DNA of 54,891 nt from Anaerovibrio sp. (GCF_024697385.1 NZ_JAILFV010000071.1:1-54891); one strand, 5' to 3'; counted from the first letter of the stretch, positions 1-8,504 are shown. Notes: a model not told the origin generated them from the letters alone. A program made the numbers and translations.

Positions 1-136
1 GCTTTAAGATGTCCCCTTCCTCTTTAGGTGGGGGAAAACAAACTACAACAGCTGGCGAGCATATCTCCCAGCTCGTTGAAACGCTAATTGGAAGATTTTT
101 CTTCTAAAGAAGAAAAATTTGAACAATGGCGTTATA
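1..136 (+). repeat. 144-bp three-hairpin repeat, copy 1 (5' end cut by window edge)
   Basis: This is the same sequence as at 5304-5447 and 54747-54890, in the same orientation. The first 8 bases of the element lie outside the window. It contains three successive hairpins: TCCCC pairing with GGGGA, a GCTGG/CCAGC arm, and an 11-bp ATTTTTCTTCT/AGAAGAAAAAT arm. It ends in CGTTATA, the inverted repeat of TATAACG at the left end of the other copies. By eye it is identical to the third copy. It resembles a MITE or REP-type non-autonomous element, but no transposase is present and no family is recognised. Confidence 0.85.
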
Positions 137-170
137 ACGAGCTTAAGATGTCCCCTTCCTCTTTAGGGGG
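133..170 (+). repeat. Truncated tandem piece of the 144-bp repeat
   Basis: Directly after copy 1, the left 35-40 bases of the element start again (TATAACGAGCTTAAGATG and on through the TCCCC...GGGGG hairpin), then stop. One T is missing from GCTTTAAG. The right end of copy 1 and the left end of this piece share the bases of the junction CGTTATAACG, so the two are joined with no spacer. The piece ends about 20 bp before the -35 box of the glyQ promoter. Confidence 0.75.
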
Positions 171-189
171 GGATCAAACTATTATCAGG

Positions 190-218
190 TTGACACTTGA
201 AGGTATTTTTGATAGAAT
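190..218 (+). promoter_or_regulatory. Sigma-A type promoter of glyQS
   Basis: TTGACA (190-195) is separated by 17 bp from TAGAAT (213-218). This places the transcription start near 225, just at the front of the T-box leader. Confidence 0.8.
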
Positions 219-224
219 TCCTAT

Positions 225-413
225 TGCAATGAAAAAGAGGAGTAATCCCGTTTTAGCGAAGCAGGGGCGGTGAAAGCCTGCTGTTGGGATGAATGGCACT
301 TTGGAGCGTAAAGTAAATATCCATTGAGGCGGAATGCGTTGGCATTCAAGCAGGGTGGAACCGCGGGTTATCTCGTCCCTGTAACATTATTAATCGATGT
401 TACAGGGATTTTT
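225..413 (+). ncRNA. Glycine T-box leader riboswitch of glyQS
   Basis: The conserved T-box sequence AGGGTGGAACCGCGGG lies at 352-367 and is followed by an intrinsic terminator at 377-413. Upstream is a stem I region with an AGTA motif (about 241-244) and a specifier-loop-like GAATGGCAC, in which GGC (295-297) would be the glycine codon. T-box leaders read uncharged tRNA and switch an antiterminator against the terminator. The position before glyQ agrees with glycine specificity. The T-box and terminator are seen directly; the specifier assignment is by analogy with other glyQS leaders. Confidence 0.92.
377..413 (+). terminator. Regulated terminator of the T-box leader
   Basis: Arms CCCTGTAACAT (377-387) and ATGTTACAGGG (397-407) form a perfect 11-bp stem followed by a T-rich run. 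The antiterminator formed by the T-box competes with this stem. Confidence 0.9.
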
Positions 414-448
414 TATTTCTGTAACAAACTAGAAGGAGGCAAACTCTT

Positions 449-1330
449 ATGAAATATCAGGAAATGATCCTGGCCCTTCAGCAGTTCTGGTCAGAACAGG
501 GCTGTATCCTGGGCGAACCTTATGATGTGGAAAAAGGTGCCGGCACCATGAATCCATTTACCTTTTTGCGTGTTTTGGGACCTGAGCCATGGAATGTGGC
601 TTATGTTGAGCCTTCCCGCCGGCCTGCTGATGGCAGATATGGTGATAATCCTAACCGTCTGTATCAGCATCATCAGTTTCAGGTAATAATGAAGCCTTCA
701 CCTGATAATATTCAGGAGCTGTATCTTGCATCTTTGGAGCGTTTGGGGATTAATCCAAAGGAACATGATATCCGTTTTGTTGAGGATAACTGGGAATCCC
801 CTACTCTCGGCGCTTGGGGTCTGGGCTGGGAGGTTTGGCTGGACGGAATGGAAATTACCCAGTTTACTTACTTCCAGCAGGTAGGTAGTCAGGATATCAA
901 GCCTACTGCTGTAGAAATAACCTATGGTCTTGAGCGTTTAGCCATGTATATCCAAGGGGTAGAAAATGTTTATGATATTCAGTGGGTTGGCGACTATACC
1001 TACGGTGATGTATTCCACCAGAATGAATTTGAGCAGTCTACCTATGCTTTCGATCTTTCAGACGCTGACCTGCTGTTTGAGCTCTTTGACAAATATGAAA
1101 AGGAAGCTGTCCGTGTAATTGAGAAGGGCTATGTTCATCCGGCCTACGATTATGTATTGAAATGCTCTCATACATTTAACATGTTAGATGCCCGGGGAGC
1201 TATCTCTGTATCAGAACGCGCTGAGTTCATTGGCCGGGTCCGTAAGCTGGCCCGCCTGTGCGCTGCCTGCTATCTGAAGCAGCGTGAGGACTTGGGTTAT
1301 CCAATGATGGGAAAGGGGAATAAGGCATAA
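449..1330 (+). CDS. glyQ: Glycyl-tRNA synthetase alpha subunit
   Basis: The 293-residue product matches the length of the alpha subunit of the bacterial alpha2-beta2 glycyl-tRNA synthetase, which carries the class II catalytic core making glycyl-adenylate. A motif 2-like stretch ([20 protein letters not shown], about residues 51-72) is visible, as is the family opening with [21 protein letters not shown]. The start is preceded by a strong ribosome binding site (AGAAGGAGG) 10 bases upstream. The stop overlaps the glyS start (TAATG), so the two subunits are translationally coupled. Expression is controlled by the glycine T-box directly upstream. Confidence 0.97.
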   Translation: MKYQEMILALQQFWSEQGCILGEPYDVEKGAGTMNPFTFLRVLGPEPWNVAYVEPSRRPADGRYGDNPNRLYQHHQFQVIMKPSPDNIQELYLASLERLGINPKEHDIRFVEDNWESPTLGAWGLGWEVWLDGMEITQFTYFQQVGSQDIKPTAVEITYGLERLAMYIQGVENVYDIQWVGDYTYGDVFHQNEFEQSTYAFDLSDADLLFELFDKYEKEAVRVIEKGYVHPAYDYVLKCSHTFNMLDARGAISVSERAEFIGRVRKLARLCAACYLKQREDLGYPMMGKGNKA

Positions 1331-3390
1331 TGAGCAAGACTTTATTATTAGAAATCGGTACTGAGGAAATTCCAGCTTATGCAATGCCTGGCATTATTTC
1401 CCAGCTGAAGGAAAATGCTGAGAGGACTTTTGAGGAAATGCGTCTGTCCTTTGCTTCGGTGAGGACAATGGGAACTCCACGCCGGTTGGCTCTTGTTGTG
1501 GAAGGCCTGAATGAAAAACAGGCAGACCTTTCCAAAGAAAATCGTGGACCAGCTGTAAATATTGCTTTTGATGCAGATGGCAATCCTACCAAGGCCGCCC
1601 AGGGATTTGCCCGTGGGCAGGGCGTTGATGCCAAGGACCTGGTTACCAAGGATGGCTATGTATATGCCATGGTTCACGAAGTAGGCGGTGATACCAAGGA
1701 ACTCCTAAGTGATACTTTAAAGGGTTTGGTGGATGGCCTGACTTTTCCCAATAATATGCATTGGGCCAATCTTGATTATAAATTCATTCGTCCACTGCGC
1801 TGGTTGGTAGGCCTCTATGGTGATGAGGTTATTGAGTTTGAAACTGCCAATGTGAAATCTGGGCGTGTTTCCCGTGGGCATCGTTTCCTGTCAGAGGGAG
1901 ATTTTGAAATCAAGAGTGCCGATAGTTATGAAAAAGCCTGTGAGGAGCAGTTTATTATCGTTGATCACAATCGCCGTCGGGATATGATTCGTCAGCAGAT
2001 CATTGATTTGGCAGAGTCAAAGGGCGGCAAGGCCCAGATTGAAGAGGGCCTTCTGGAGGAGGTACTCTACCTGGTAGAATATCCAACTGCCCTTTGTGGA
2101 ACTATTGATGACAAGTATTTGAAATTACCGGCTGAAGCGGTTATTACCCCGATGCGTGACCATCAGCGCTATTTTCCTGTACTGAAGGACGGAAAGCTGA
2201 TGCCACTCTTTATCACTATCAGAAATGGTGGCCGCGAGCATCTGGAAATTGTTCAGCATGGTAATGAAAGGGTGCTTCGTGCCCGCTTGGAGGACGCACA
2301 ATTCTTCTTTGATGAGGACCGGAAGAAGTCTCTGGAGGAGCATGGGGACAAGCTGAAGACAGTAGTATTCCAGGAAGGTCTTGGTTCAATTTACGATAAG
2401 GCATTACGCCTTGAGAAGCTGGCTGCTTACATTGCTGATGCGCTTAAGGTATCAGCTCAGGATAAAAAGGATGCCATGAGGGCAGCAAAACTGGCCAAGG
2501 CTGATTTGGTAACCGGTATGGTTACTGAATTTACTGAGCTTCAGGGCATTATGGGCCGGGAATATGCACTTTTGGACGGTGAGACTGAGGCTGTTGCTCA
2601 GGCTATTGATGAGCACTATATGCCAAGAAGTGCCGGTGATGGTCAGCCAGCATCTGTGGCTGGGCGTATTGTATCCTTGGCAGACAAGATTGATAACTTA
2701 GTTGCTACCTTCAGCAGAGGGTTGATTCCTACAGGCTCACAGGATCCGTTTGCCCTGCGCCGTCAGGCCCTTGGAATGGTGAATATGCTGATAGAAGCTG
2801 AATATCATATATCTCTTGCCGGGCTGGTGGATCAGTCAATGGACTTGCTGAACATTTCTGGTGTCAAAGACCGTCAGAAGATGCAGTCAGATGTGGCTGA
2901 TTTTATGAAGTTGCGCCTGAAGAATGTACTTTCAGAGGCAGATATCCGCTATGATGTGGTGGATGCTGTATTCGTAGATATTGACGATATTTATGGTACA
3001 ACTCTTAGGGCAAAGGCTGTGGATGAAGCTGTTAAGAAGGGGATGGATTCTGTTATCCAGGCATTTAACCGTGCCGGCAATATTTCACGCAAGGTTGATG
3101 CTGTTGAAGCCGGGTGTGATGAAAAGCTGTTTGTTGATAATGCTGAAAAGGCTTTGTATGATGCTTTTGTTGATACATCAGCCAAGGTGGATGAACTGAT
3201 TGCAGCTCAGAACTATGGCGGAGCGATTGCCGGACTTGCAAAATTGTCTGCCCCGATTGATGGATTCTTTGATGCAGTTATGGTCATGGACAAGGATGAA
3301 AAGATAAAGAACAACCGCCTTGGTATGCTCAAAGCGGTTGACGGGCTGATATGCAAAATAGCTGATTTCAGTAAAATTGTTTTGGCATAA
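1330..3390 (+). CDS. glyS: Glycyl-tRNA synthetase beta subunit
   Basis: The 686-residue product is the usual length of the beta subunit, which contributes tRNA recognition. The N-terminus (LLLEIGTEEIPAYAMPG) is the family signature. The central part holds the HD-like region (MRDHQRYFPVLKDGKLMPLFI), and the C-terminal quarter, with QAFNRAGNISRK, corresponds to the DALR-type anticodon-binding domain. The start ATG overlaps the glyQ stop by one base. A terminator follows 15 bases after the stop, so the operon is glyQS alone. Confidence 0.97.
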   Translation: MSKTLLLEIGTEEIPAYAMPGIISQLKENAERTFEEMRLSFASVRTMGTPRRLALVVEGLNEKQADLSKENRGPAVNIAFDADGNPTKAAQGFARGQGVDAKDLVTKDGYVYAMVHEVGGDTKELLSDTLKGLVDGLTFPNNMHWANLDYKFIRPLRWLVGLYGDEVIEFETANVKSGRVSRGHRFLSEGDFEIKSADSYEKACEEQFIIVDHNRRRDMIRQQIIDLAESKGGKAQIEEGLLEEVLYLVEYPTALCGTIDDKYLKLPAEAVITPMRDHQRYFPVLKDGKLMPLFITIRNGGREHLEIVQHGNERVLRARLEDAQFFFDEDRKKSLEEHGDKLKTVVFQEGLGSIYDKALRLEKLAAYIADALKVSAQDKKDAMRAAKLAKADLVTGMVTEFTELQGIMGREYALLDGETEAVAQAIDEHYMPRSAGDGQPASVAGRIVSLADKIDNLVATFSRGLIPTGSQDPFALRRQALGMVNMLIEAEYHISLAGLVDQSMDLLNISGVKDRQKMQSDVADFMKLRLKNVLSEADIRYDVVDAVFVDIDDIYGTTLRAKAVDEAVKKGMDSVIQAFNRAGNISRKVDAVEAGCDEKLFVDNAEKALYDAFVDTSAKVDELIAAQNYGGAIAGLAKLSAPIDGFFDAVMVMDKDEKIKNNRLGMLKAVDGLICKIADFSKIVLA

Positions 3391-3405
3391 ACAGGATGCT
3401 TATGA

Positions 3406-3440
3406 CTGAAGTGCTGCCTTGGCAGCACTTCAGGTTTTTA
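3406..3440 (+). terminator. Intrinsic terminator of glyQS
   Basis: CTGAAGTGCTGCC and its complement GGCAGCACTTCAG form a long stem with a tiny loop, followed by GTTTTTA. Confidence 0.9.
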
Positions 3441-3541
3441 AGGGGCGAATGTCCGTATCACCTGGGCCGATTTGGGTGAAGGCAGCATAAGCAGATGTCT
3501 TCAATTGGATGGTCCGGATTGTATTTTTTGAGGAGGATCAG

Positions 3542-4852
3542 ATGACAACTGCTGATATAAACAACATTTATAAATTAGATGGGCGGGTGCCGTTTTTTAA
3601 GGCACTGCCATATGGTATTCAGCATATACTGGCAATGTTTGTAGCCAATATTACTCCCATAGTAATCGTTGCAGGGGCAGCACAATTGGGCAGGGATAAC
3701 ACGGCCATGCTCATCCAGAATGCAATGGTGATAGCGGGTATTGCAACGCTGATTCAATTATATCCGGTATGGAGGATAGGCTCCAGGCTGCCTATTGTAA
3801 TGGGGGTGAGCTTTACCTTTGTATCTGCCCTGTGCATGGTGGTAACTGTGTATGGATATAATGCTGCTATTGGTGCCATATTGGTAGGTGGTATCTGCGA
3901 GGGATTTTTAGGCCTTTTTGCCAAATATTGGCGGCGACTGATTACTCCAATAGTAGCGTCCACAGTTGTTACAGCCATAGGATATTCCCTGTTGACCGTA
4001 GGTATTCGTTCTTTCGGAGGAGGATATAATGACTCTTTTGGTAATCCGGATAATCTGATTGTGGGTACCATTACCCTGGTAGTGTGCCTGCTTTTCAACA
4101 TTATTGCCAAGGGACCTCTCAAGCAGCTTTCGGTGTTGGCGGGACTGATAGTGGGGTATGTGGCGGCTATAGCTTATGGCATGGTGGATATCTCCAGCAT
4201 ATTTTCGGGTGGGGTGATTTCCATACCGGTATTTATTCCCTTTGCCCCGGAATTTAATATACATGCTATTCTGACGATGGTTACTATCTTTATGGTGTCA
4301 GCAGCTGAAACCATAGGTGATACCTCTGCAATGACGGCTACCGGACTTGGCAGACCCATAAAGGAGCGTGAGATTTCAGGCTCGTTGGCCTGTGATGGTT
4401 TCGCCAGTTCACTGTCTTCTCTGTTTGGCTGTCCTCCGGTAACATCCTTCAGCCAAAATGTTGGTCTGATTGCCATGACTAAGGTGGTAAACCGCTTCAC
4501 AATAATGACTGGAGCGTTATGCATGATTATGGCGGGACTGTTTCCCCCAATTGGAGCGATCTTTGCCTCATTACCTGATCCTGTATTGGGTGGTTGTACT
4601 ATCATCATGTTTGGTTCTATCATGGTCAGTGGAATCAATATGATGTCAGAATCCGGTTTTAATCAGAGAAATACAATTATTTCTGCACTTTCCTTCTCAA
4701 TAGGAATTGGTGCGACAGCGCCAAGCGAAATTGCAATATGGCATTCACTGCCGCAGTTTGTTCAGGATATTTTTGCCGGCAACTGTGTCGCTGTGGTGTT
4801 TATAGTTGCAGTAATTCTCAATCTGGTATTGCCTAAAGAAATGGATAAATAA
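3542..4852 (+). CDS. NCS2-family nucleobase permease (xanthine/uracil type)
   Basis: This 436-residue polytopic membrane protein takes up a nucleobase with cations (NCS2/NAT family). The family signature is seen as QNVGLIAMTK (Q-N-x-G-x4-T-K), preceded by GCPPVTSFS. That form fits xanthine or uric acid carriers better than uracil carriers, but substrate cannot be settled by reading. GAGGAGG sits 6 bases before the ATG at 3542. The frame opens upstream at 3509 but that extension has no ribosome binding site. About 100 nt of leader (3441-3541) between the glyS terminator and this gene shows no riboswitch I recognise. A strong bidirectional terminator follows. Confidence 0.85.
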   Translation: MTTADINNIYKLDGRVPFFKALPYGIQHILAMFVANITPIVIVAGAAQLGRDNTAMLIQNAMVIAGIATLIQLYPVWRIGSRLPIVMGVSFTFVSALCMVVTVYGYNAAIGAILVGGICEGFLGLFAKYWRRLITPIVASTVVTAIGYSLLTVGIRSFGGGYNDSFGNPDNLIVGTITLVVCLLFNIIAKGPLKQLSVLAGLIVGYVAAIAYGMVDISSIFSGGVISIPVFIPFAPEFNIHAILTMVTIFMVSAAETIGDTSAMTATGLGRPIKEREISGSLACDGFASSLSSLFGCPPVTSFSQNVGLIAMTKVVNRFTIMTGALCMIMAGLFPPIGAIFASLPDPVLGGCTIIMFGSIMVSGINMMSESGFNQRNTIISALSFSIGIGATAPSEIAIWHSLPQFVQDIFAGNCVAVVFIVAVILNLVLPKEMDK

Positions 4853-4858
4853 CAAAAT

Positions 4859-4910
4859 AAAAAGGAACCGTTCAGCAACGTCATAGGTTGCACCAACGGT
4901 TCCTTTTAGA
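4859..4910. terminator. Bidirectional intrinsic terminator
   Basis: AAAAGGAACCGTT (4860-4872) pairs with AACGGTTCCTTTT (4895-4907), and an inner GCAAC/GTTGC stem extends the hairpin. A and T runs on either side let it serve both the permease (+) and the small gene at 4969-5181 (-). Confidence 0.9.
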
Positions 4911-4968
4911 TTATACGGTGATCATATGAATAATGCTGGAAGCAATGTCATAACATCACAAAACAAGA

Positions 4969-5181
4969 TTAATCCTTTATGATTTCAGACAGAGCTCCTG
5001 CTAATGATTTGCTCATGATATCCAAAGCAGTATCAACAGCCTGGATATAAAGTAAACCTGCATCAGCTACACCGCGGCCGTTTGAAACTGCATTGAGGTC
5101 AATATATTCATGAGTTGGCAGTTTACTACGCTCTACGGCAATTTTCTCCTTAAGAATAGCTTCGATGGCTTCCTTGGTCAT
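4969..5181 (-). CDS. Small protein of unknown function (70 residues)
   Basis: I do not recognise this protein. It is 70 residues, soluble and probably helical, with a charged N-terminal third (EAILKEKIAVERSK) and a C-terminal half rich in Ala, Leu and Ser (VDTALDIMSKSLAGALSEIIKD) that looks amphipathic. It has no cysteines and no signal sequence. Support for a real gene comes from GAGGGGAGAG a few bases before the ATG, a possible TATAAT box further upstream on the minus strand (about 5214-5219), and the shared terminator after its stop. It is transcribed alone, convergent with the permease, and its upstream region carries the second 144-bp repeat. Confidence 0.7.
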   Translation of the reverse strand: MTKEAIEAILKEKIAVERSKLPTHEYIDLNAVSNGRGVADAGLLYIQAVDTALDIMSKSLAGALSEIIKD

Positions 5182-5303
5182 TCATAACTCTCCCCTCTAA
5201 AACATAATTTAGTATATTATATCATAATCATGTAAAATATGTATACTGTTTTTCGTGGGAATCCGCCCCTTGACATGAATTAAGCAAAATGATAGGTTTG
5301 TTG

Positions 5304-5447
5304 TATAACGAGCTTTAAGATGTCCCCTTCCTCTTTAGGTGGGGGAAAACAAACTACAACAGCTGGCTAGCATATCTCCCAGCTCGTTGAAACGCTAATT
5401 GGAAGATTTTTCTTCTAAAGAAGAAAAATTTGAACAATGGCGTTATA
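5304..5447 (+). repeat. 144-bp three-hairpin repeat, copy 2 (complete)
   Basis: This is the only copy with both flanks visible. Ends are TATAACG (5304-5310) and CGTTATA (5441-5447), a perfect 7-bp terminal inverted repeat. Inside are three hairpins: 5323-5346 (TCCCC..CCT/AGG..GGGGA), 5359-5386 (AGCTGG/CCAGCT with flanking pairs) and 5406-5429 (ATTTTTCTTCT/AGAAGAAAAAT). It differs from copies 1 and 3 at one base (GGCTAG instead of GGCGAG), which removes a pair from hairpin 2. If the true ends are TAACG/CGTTA, the flanking TA on both sides would be a 2-bp target duplication. It lies between the divergent small gene (4969-5181) and dgt. Confidence 0.88.
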
Positions 5448-5498
5448 ATTAATATGTGCATAAATCTGATGATATATGTTGTAAAGGTGGTGCTTTGA

Positions 5499-6491
5499 AT
5501 GAATGTGAGGGAACGCATTGAAAAAAACGAATATGTGCTTTTGGCTCCTGAGGCTGCAAAAAGCCAGGAGGCGGAGCGTGAATATCCGGAGCCGGATTGC
5601 GATTATCGCAGCAGATTTCAGCGTGACAGGGACAGAATTATACATTCAAAGGCTTTTCGCCGTCTTAAGCATAAAACTCAGGTATACATCAGCTCGGGAG
5701 ATCATTACAGAACCAGGATGACCCATAGTCTTGAGGTTGCGCAGATTGGCAGAACAATTGCCAGGAGTCTTCGACTGAATGAGGATCTGACAGAGGCCAT
5801 TGCCTTGGGCCATGATGTTGGCCATACGGCCTTTGGTCACGCAGGGGAAGCAATACTTAACACCCTGACAGGGCATTTTGCCCATAATGAGCAAAGTCTG
5901 CGGGTAGTTAAATATCTTGAAAAGGGTGGCAAGGGACTGAATCTCACCCGGGAAACAATGGATGGGATAGTGCATCATAGCGGGAAAATACAGCCTTTTA
6001 CCCTGGAGGGGAAAATTGTGCACTGGGCTGACCGCATTGCATATTTATGCCATGATTTTGATGACAGCATGCGGGCTGATTTCCTGAAGCCTGCCAGCTT
6101 GCCCAAACTGGTTATGGACAGGATAGGTGTAGATACATCAAAAATGATTACGGCAATGGTTTCAGATGTAATTGTTACCTCTGAAGGGACCAAGGACATT
6201 TCCTTTTCCAAGGAAATGAGTGAGGCAATGGATGTTTTTCGGGATTTTATGTTTGAGAATATTTATCATTCCGACCGGCTGGCGAAAGAGCGTGAGCAGG
6301 CTGTATTTGTCCTGGAGCAGCTTTATCGTCATTTTTCCAAAAATCCTGACCATATGCCACTGGAATTTCAGCAGAGGCAAAGTGAATGGGGGCTTGAACA
6401 GACAGTGGTGGATTATGTTGCAGGCATTACTGACAGCTATGCTGTCCACCTGTTTAATGAAATATATATACCACCAATAGGAGCTATGTAA
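5499..6491 (+). CDS. dgt: dGTPase-like HD-domain triphosphohydrolase
   Basis: This 330-residue protein belongs to the dNTP triphosphohydrolase family, which splits dNTPs into deoxynucleoside and tripolyphosphate. Metal-ligand residues of the HD domain are visible: H76 in YRTRMTHSLEV, and the H105-D106 pair in ALGHDVGHTAFGH. It is the short, type 2-like form found in many Firmicutes, next to dnaG and rpoD. AAGGTGGTG precedes the ATG at 5499. The right end of repeat copy 2 places a TATAAT at 5444-5449, about 50 bases upstream, with no convincing -35 box. Confidence 0.9.
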   Translation: MNVRERIEKNEYVLLAPEAAKSQEAEREYPEPDCDYRSRFQRDRDRIIHSKAFRRLKHKTQVYISSGDHYRTRMTHSLEVAQIGRTIARSLRLNEDLTEAIALGHDVGHTAFGHAGEAILNTLTGHFAHNEQSLRVVKYLEKGGKGLNLTRETMDGIVHHSGKIQPFTLEGKIVHWADRIAYLCHDFDDSMRADFLKPASLPKLVMDRIGVDTSKMITAMVSDVIVTSEGTKDISFSKEMSEAMDVFRDFMFENIYHSDRLAKEREQAVFVLEQLYRHFSKNPDHMPLEFQQRQSEWGLEQTVVDYVAGITDSYAVHLFNEIYIPPIGAM

Positions 6492-6561
6492 AATAGCTTA
6501 TAGGGTATTTGTCAAGATAAATTTTACAAAAAAAAGGATATTTTATTTTTTTATTGAATAT

Positions 6562-6675
6562 AAACAGTGCAAAAGGGGTTTAAATGGCGTGGCTGTTGAT
6601 TCTGAATTTCAGCTGTTGATTGTTGGTAGTTCGGCATCAATATTCTATGCAGTAAGAAATCTTTTTGCACTGTTT
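6562..6675 (+). other. Inverted repeat enclosing about 90 nt, candidate structured leader
   Basis: AAACAGTGCAAAA (6562-6574) is perfectly complementary to TTTTGCACTGTTT (6663-6675). The enclosed segment contains a small CTGAA/TTCAG hairpin and two copies of GCTGTTGATT (6592-6601 and 6612-6621). It ends 30 bases before the dnaG start. The run after the 3' arm is only four T, so it would be a poor intrinsic terminator. It may be a structured 5' leader or a small RNA. No known family is recognised. Confidence 0.5.
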
Positions 6676-6704
6676 TATTGCGTTGAGTAAAGGATGAGGT
6701 AAGA

Positions 6705-8504
6705 ATGGCAATTTGGTTGCCAGAGGAATTCGTGGAACGGGTCCGAAGTGAATCGGACATTGTTTCTGTAGTCTCTACCTATGTGCAGCTCAAACGCAGG
6801 GGAAACCGATATTGGGGATGCTGTCCGTTCCATCAGGAGGACACACCATCATTTTCAGTGAAACCTGATGATGGTTTTTTCTACTGCTTTGGCTGTCATG
6901 CGGGTGGCAACATTTTTAAGTTTATATCCCTTATAGAAAATGTGTCATATTATGATGCAATAGTTCTTCAGGCTGAGCGATTGAATATTCCATTGCCTGA
7001 GCGGGAAAAATCTCCTCAGGAGCTGGCCAGGGAGAAAAAAGTATCCGAGCTGCGTGAAGTTCATGAGATGGCGGTCAATTTCTTTCATAATTGTCTGGTT
7101 ATGACAAATTATGGCGTTGCCGGACTGGAATATTTTCACCGGCGCGGGATAGATGATGAAACCATCAAGGAGTTTAAACTGGGCTTTGCACCAGATGCTT
7201 GGGACAAGCTGAGCAGTGCCTTTGCCAAAAGAAACATTAGTAACAGCCTGTTGCTGGAAAGTGGACTGGCTGTCAAGAGGCAGCAGGGCAATGGTGAATA
7301 TGATCGCTTCCGTAACCGTGTGATGATACCTATTATGGATGAAAGGGGTCGTGTATGCGGTTTTGGTGGTCGAATTATCGGCGAAGGTCAGCCCAAATAT
7401 CTTAATTCACCGGAAACGGTTCTGTTTAATAAACGCAGACTGTTGTTTGGTCTGGATAAGGCCCATAGATATATTTCCCAGGCGGGTTTTTCAGTTGTAG
7501 TTGAAGGCTACATGGATGTTATTTCGGTAGTTGCTGCTGGAATCCGGAATGTTGTGGCGTCTCTGGGAACGGCTTTTACGGTTGAGCAGTGCAAAAAGCT
7601 GTTGCGTTATGCACCAGCAATTTATTTTTGCTATGACAGTGATAATGCCGGGCAGGAAGCTATCGCAAGAGCTGTTACTATTGCCGCTGAGACCAATGCC
7701 GAGGTGAAGGTGGTACAGCTTCCTGATGGAAAGGATCCGGATGAATTTATTCAGAAGCATGGTGCAGAAGAGTTCAAAAAGGTTATTGCAAAGGCTGTCC
7801 CGGTAGTGGAATTTCAGCTGAAGCATATTATATCCCATAGTGATATTAATGGTTTGGAGGGACGCCTTAGGACACTGACTGAAATGTTGCCTGTTTTGGG
7901 TGGGATAAAAAATACGGCTGAAAGATCGGCTTATGTTTCCAAGGTTGCACAATTGCTAAGTGTGTCAGAAAATGATATACTAGCAGAGTTGACCAAAAAA
8001 GGCCATGCGGTGGTTAACATGCAAAAAACTGCCAAGGATGTGAGAAAGGCCGTTCGTAAGGTGGAAAATGCTACCAATCGGTCAGGACGGGTCATAATTC
8101 GCATGATTTGGGAAGAACCGGCAGTTATAGACCATTTTGTCAGCATGGTACCAATAGAATCTCTTCCAAATGAGCTGCATCGGCAGATTTTAAACGAATT
8201 GGCTGATAAGTACACAAAGGGAGAAACAGTTAAGGATATAATCAATCTTCCACAATTAGGTGAGGAAGCGATGGCTGAGTTATCAAGAGCTTTAGTGGAG
8301 GACCTGGGAGAGGAAGATAATTCTATATTATATGAAGCCTGTGTGCGACAGTTGCGCAGGCACTATCTGGCTGGACAGTATGAAGTTCATTCTATGGCTG
8401 CAGACAATCTGTATCGCCAGGGAGATGAAAAATATCATGATGAACTGGCACTCAGTCAGAAAATTAAGCATGAAATGGATGAATTACAAGGTGTTAATGA
8501 GTAA
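6705..8504 (+). CDS. dnaG: DNA primase
   Basis: The 599-residue product makes RNA primers for replication. The N-terminal CHC2 zinc-binding domain uses C40, H43, C61 and C64 (CCPFHQEDTPSF, FYCFGCHAGGNIF). The TOPRIM catalytic domain follows, with VVVEGYMDVISVVAAG and YDSDNAGQEA supplying the acidic metal-binding residues. The C-terminal part is the helicase-interacting domain. GGATGAGG precedes the ATG. It is followed after 36 bases by rpoD, the conserved macromolecular-synthesis pairing of primase and the primary sigma factor. Confidence 0.96.
   Translation: MAIWLPEEFVERVRSESDIVSVVSTYVQLKRRGNRYWGCCPFHQEDTPSFSVKPDDGFFYCFGCHAGGNIFKFISLIENVSYYDAIVLQAERLNIPLPEREKSPQELAREKKVSELREVHEMAVNFFHNCLVMTNYGVAGLEYFHRRGIDDETIKEFKLGFAPDAWDKLSSAFAKRNISNSLLLESGLAVKRQQGNGEYDRFRNRVMIPIMDERGRVCGFGGRIIGEGQPKYLNSPETVLFNKRRLLFGLDKAHRYISQAGFSVVVEGYMDVISVVAAGIRNVVASLGTAFTVEQCKKLLRYAPAIYFCYDSDNAGQEAIARAVTIAAETNAEVKVVQLPDGKDPDEFIQKHGAEEFKKVIAKAVPVVEFQLKHIISHSDINGLEGRLRTLTEMLPVLGGIKNTAERSAYVSKVAQLLSVSENDILAELTKKGHAVVNMQKTAKDVRKAVRKVENATNRSGRVIIRMIWEEPAVIDHFVSMVPIESLPNELHRQILNELADKYTKGETVKDIINLPQLGEEAMAELSRALVEDLGEEDNSILYEACVRQLRRHYLAGQYEVHSMAADNLYRQGDEKYHDELALSQKIKHEMDELQGVNE

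Noticed and set aside
88..273. 61-codon open frame on the + strand across repeat copy 1 and the glyQ promoter
   Set aside because: It runs through the repeat, the truncated repeat, the promoter and the front of the T-box, has no ribosome binding site and encodes nothing recognisable.
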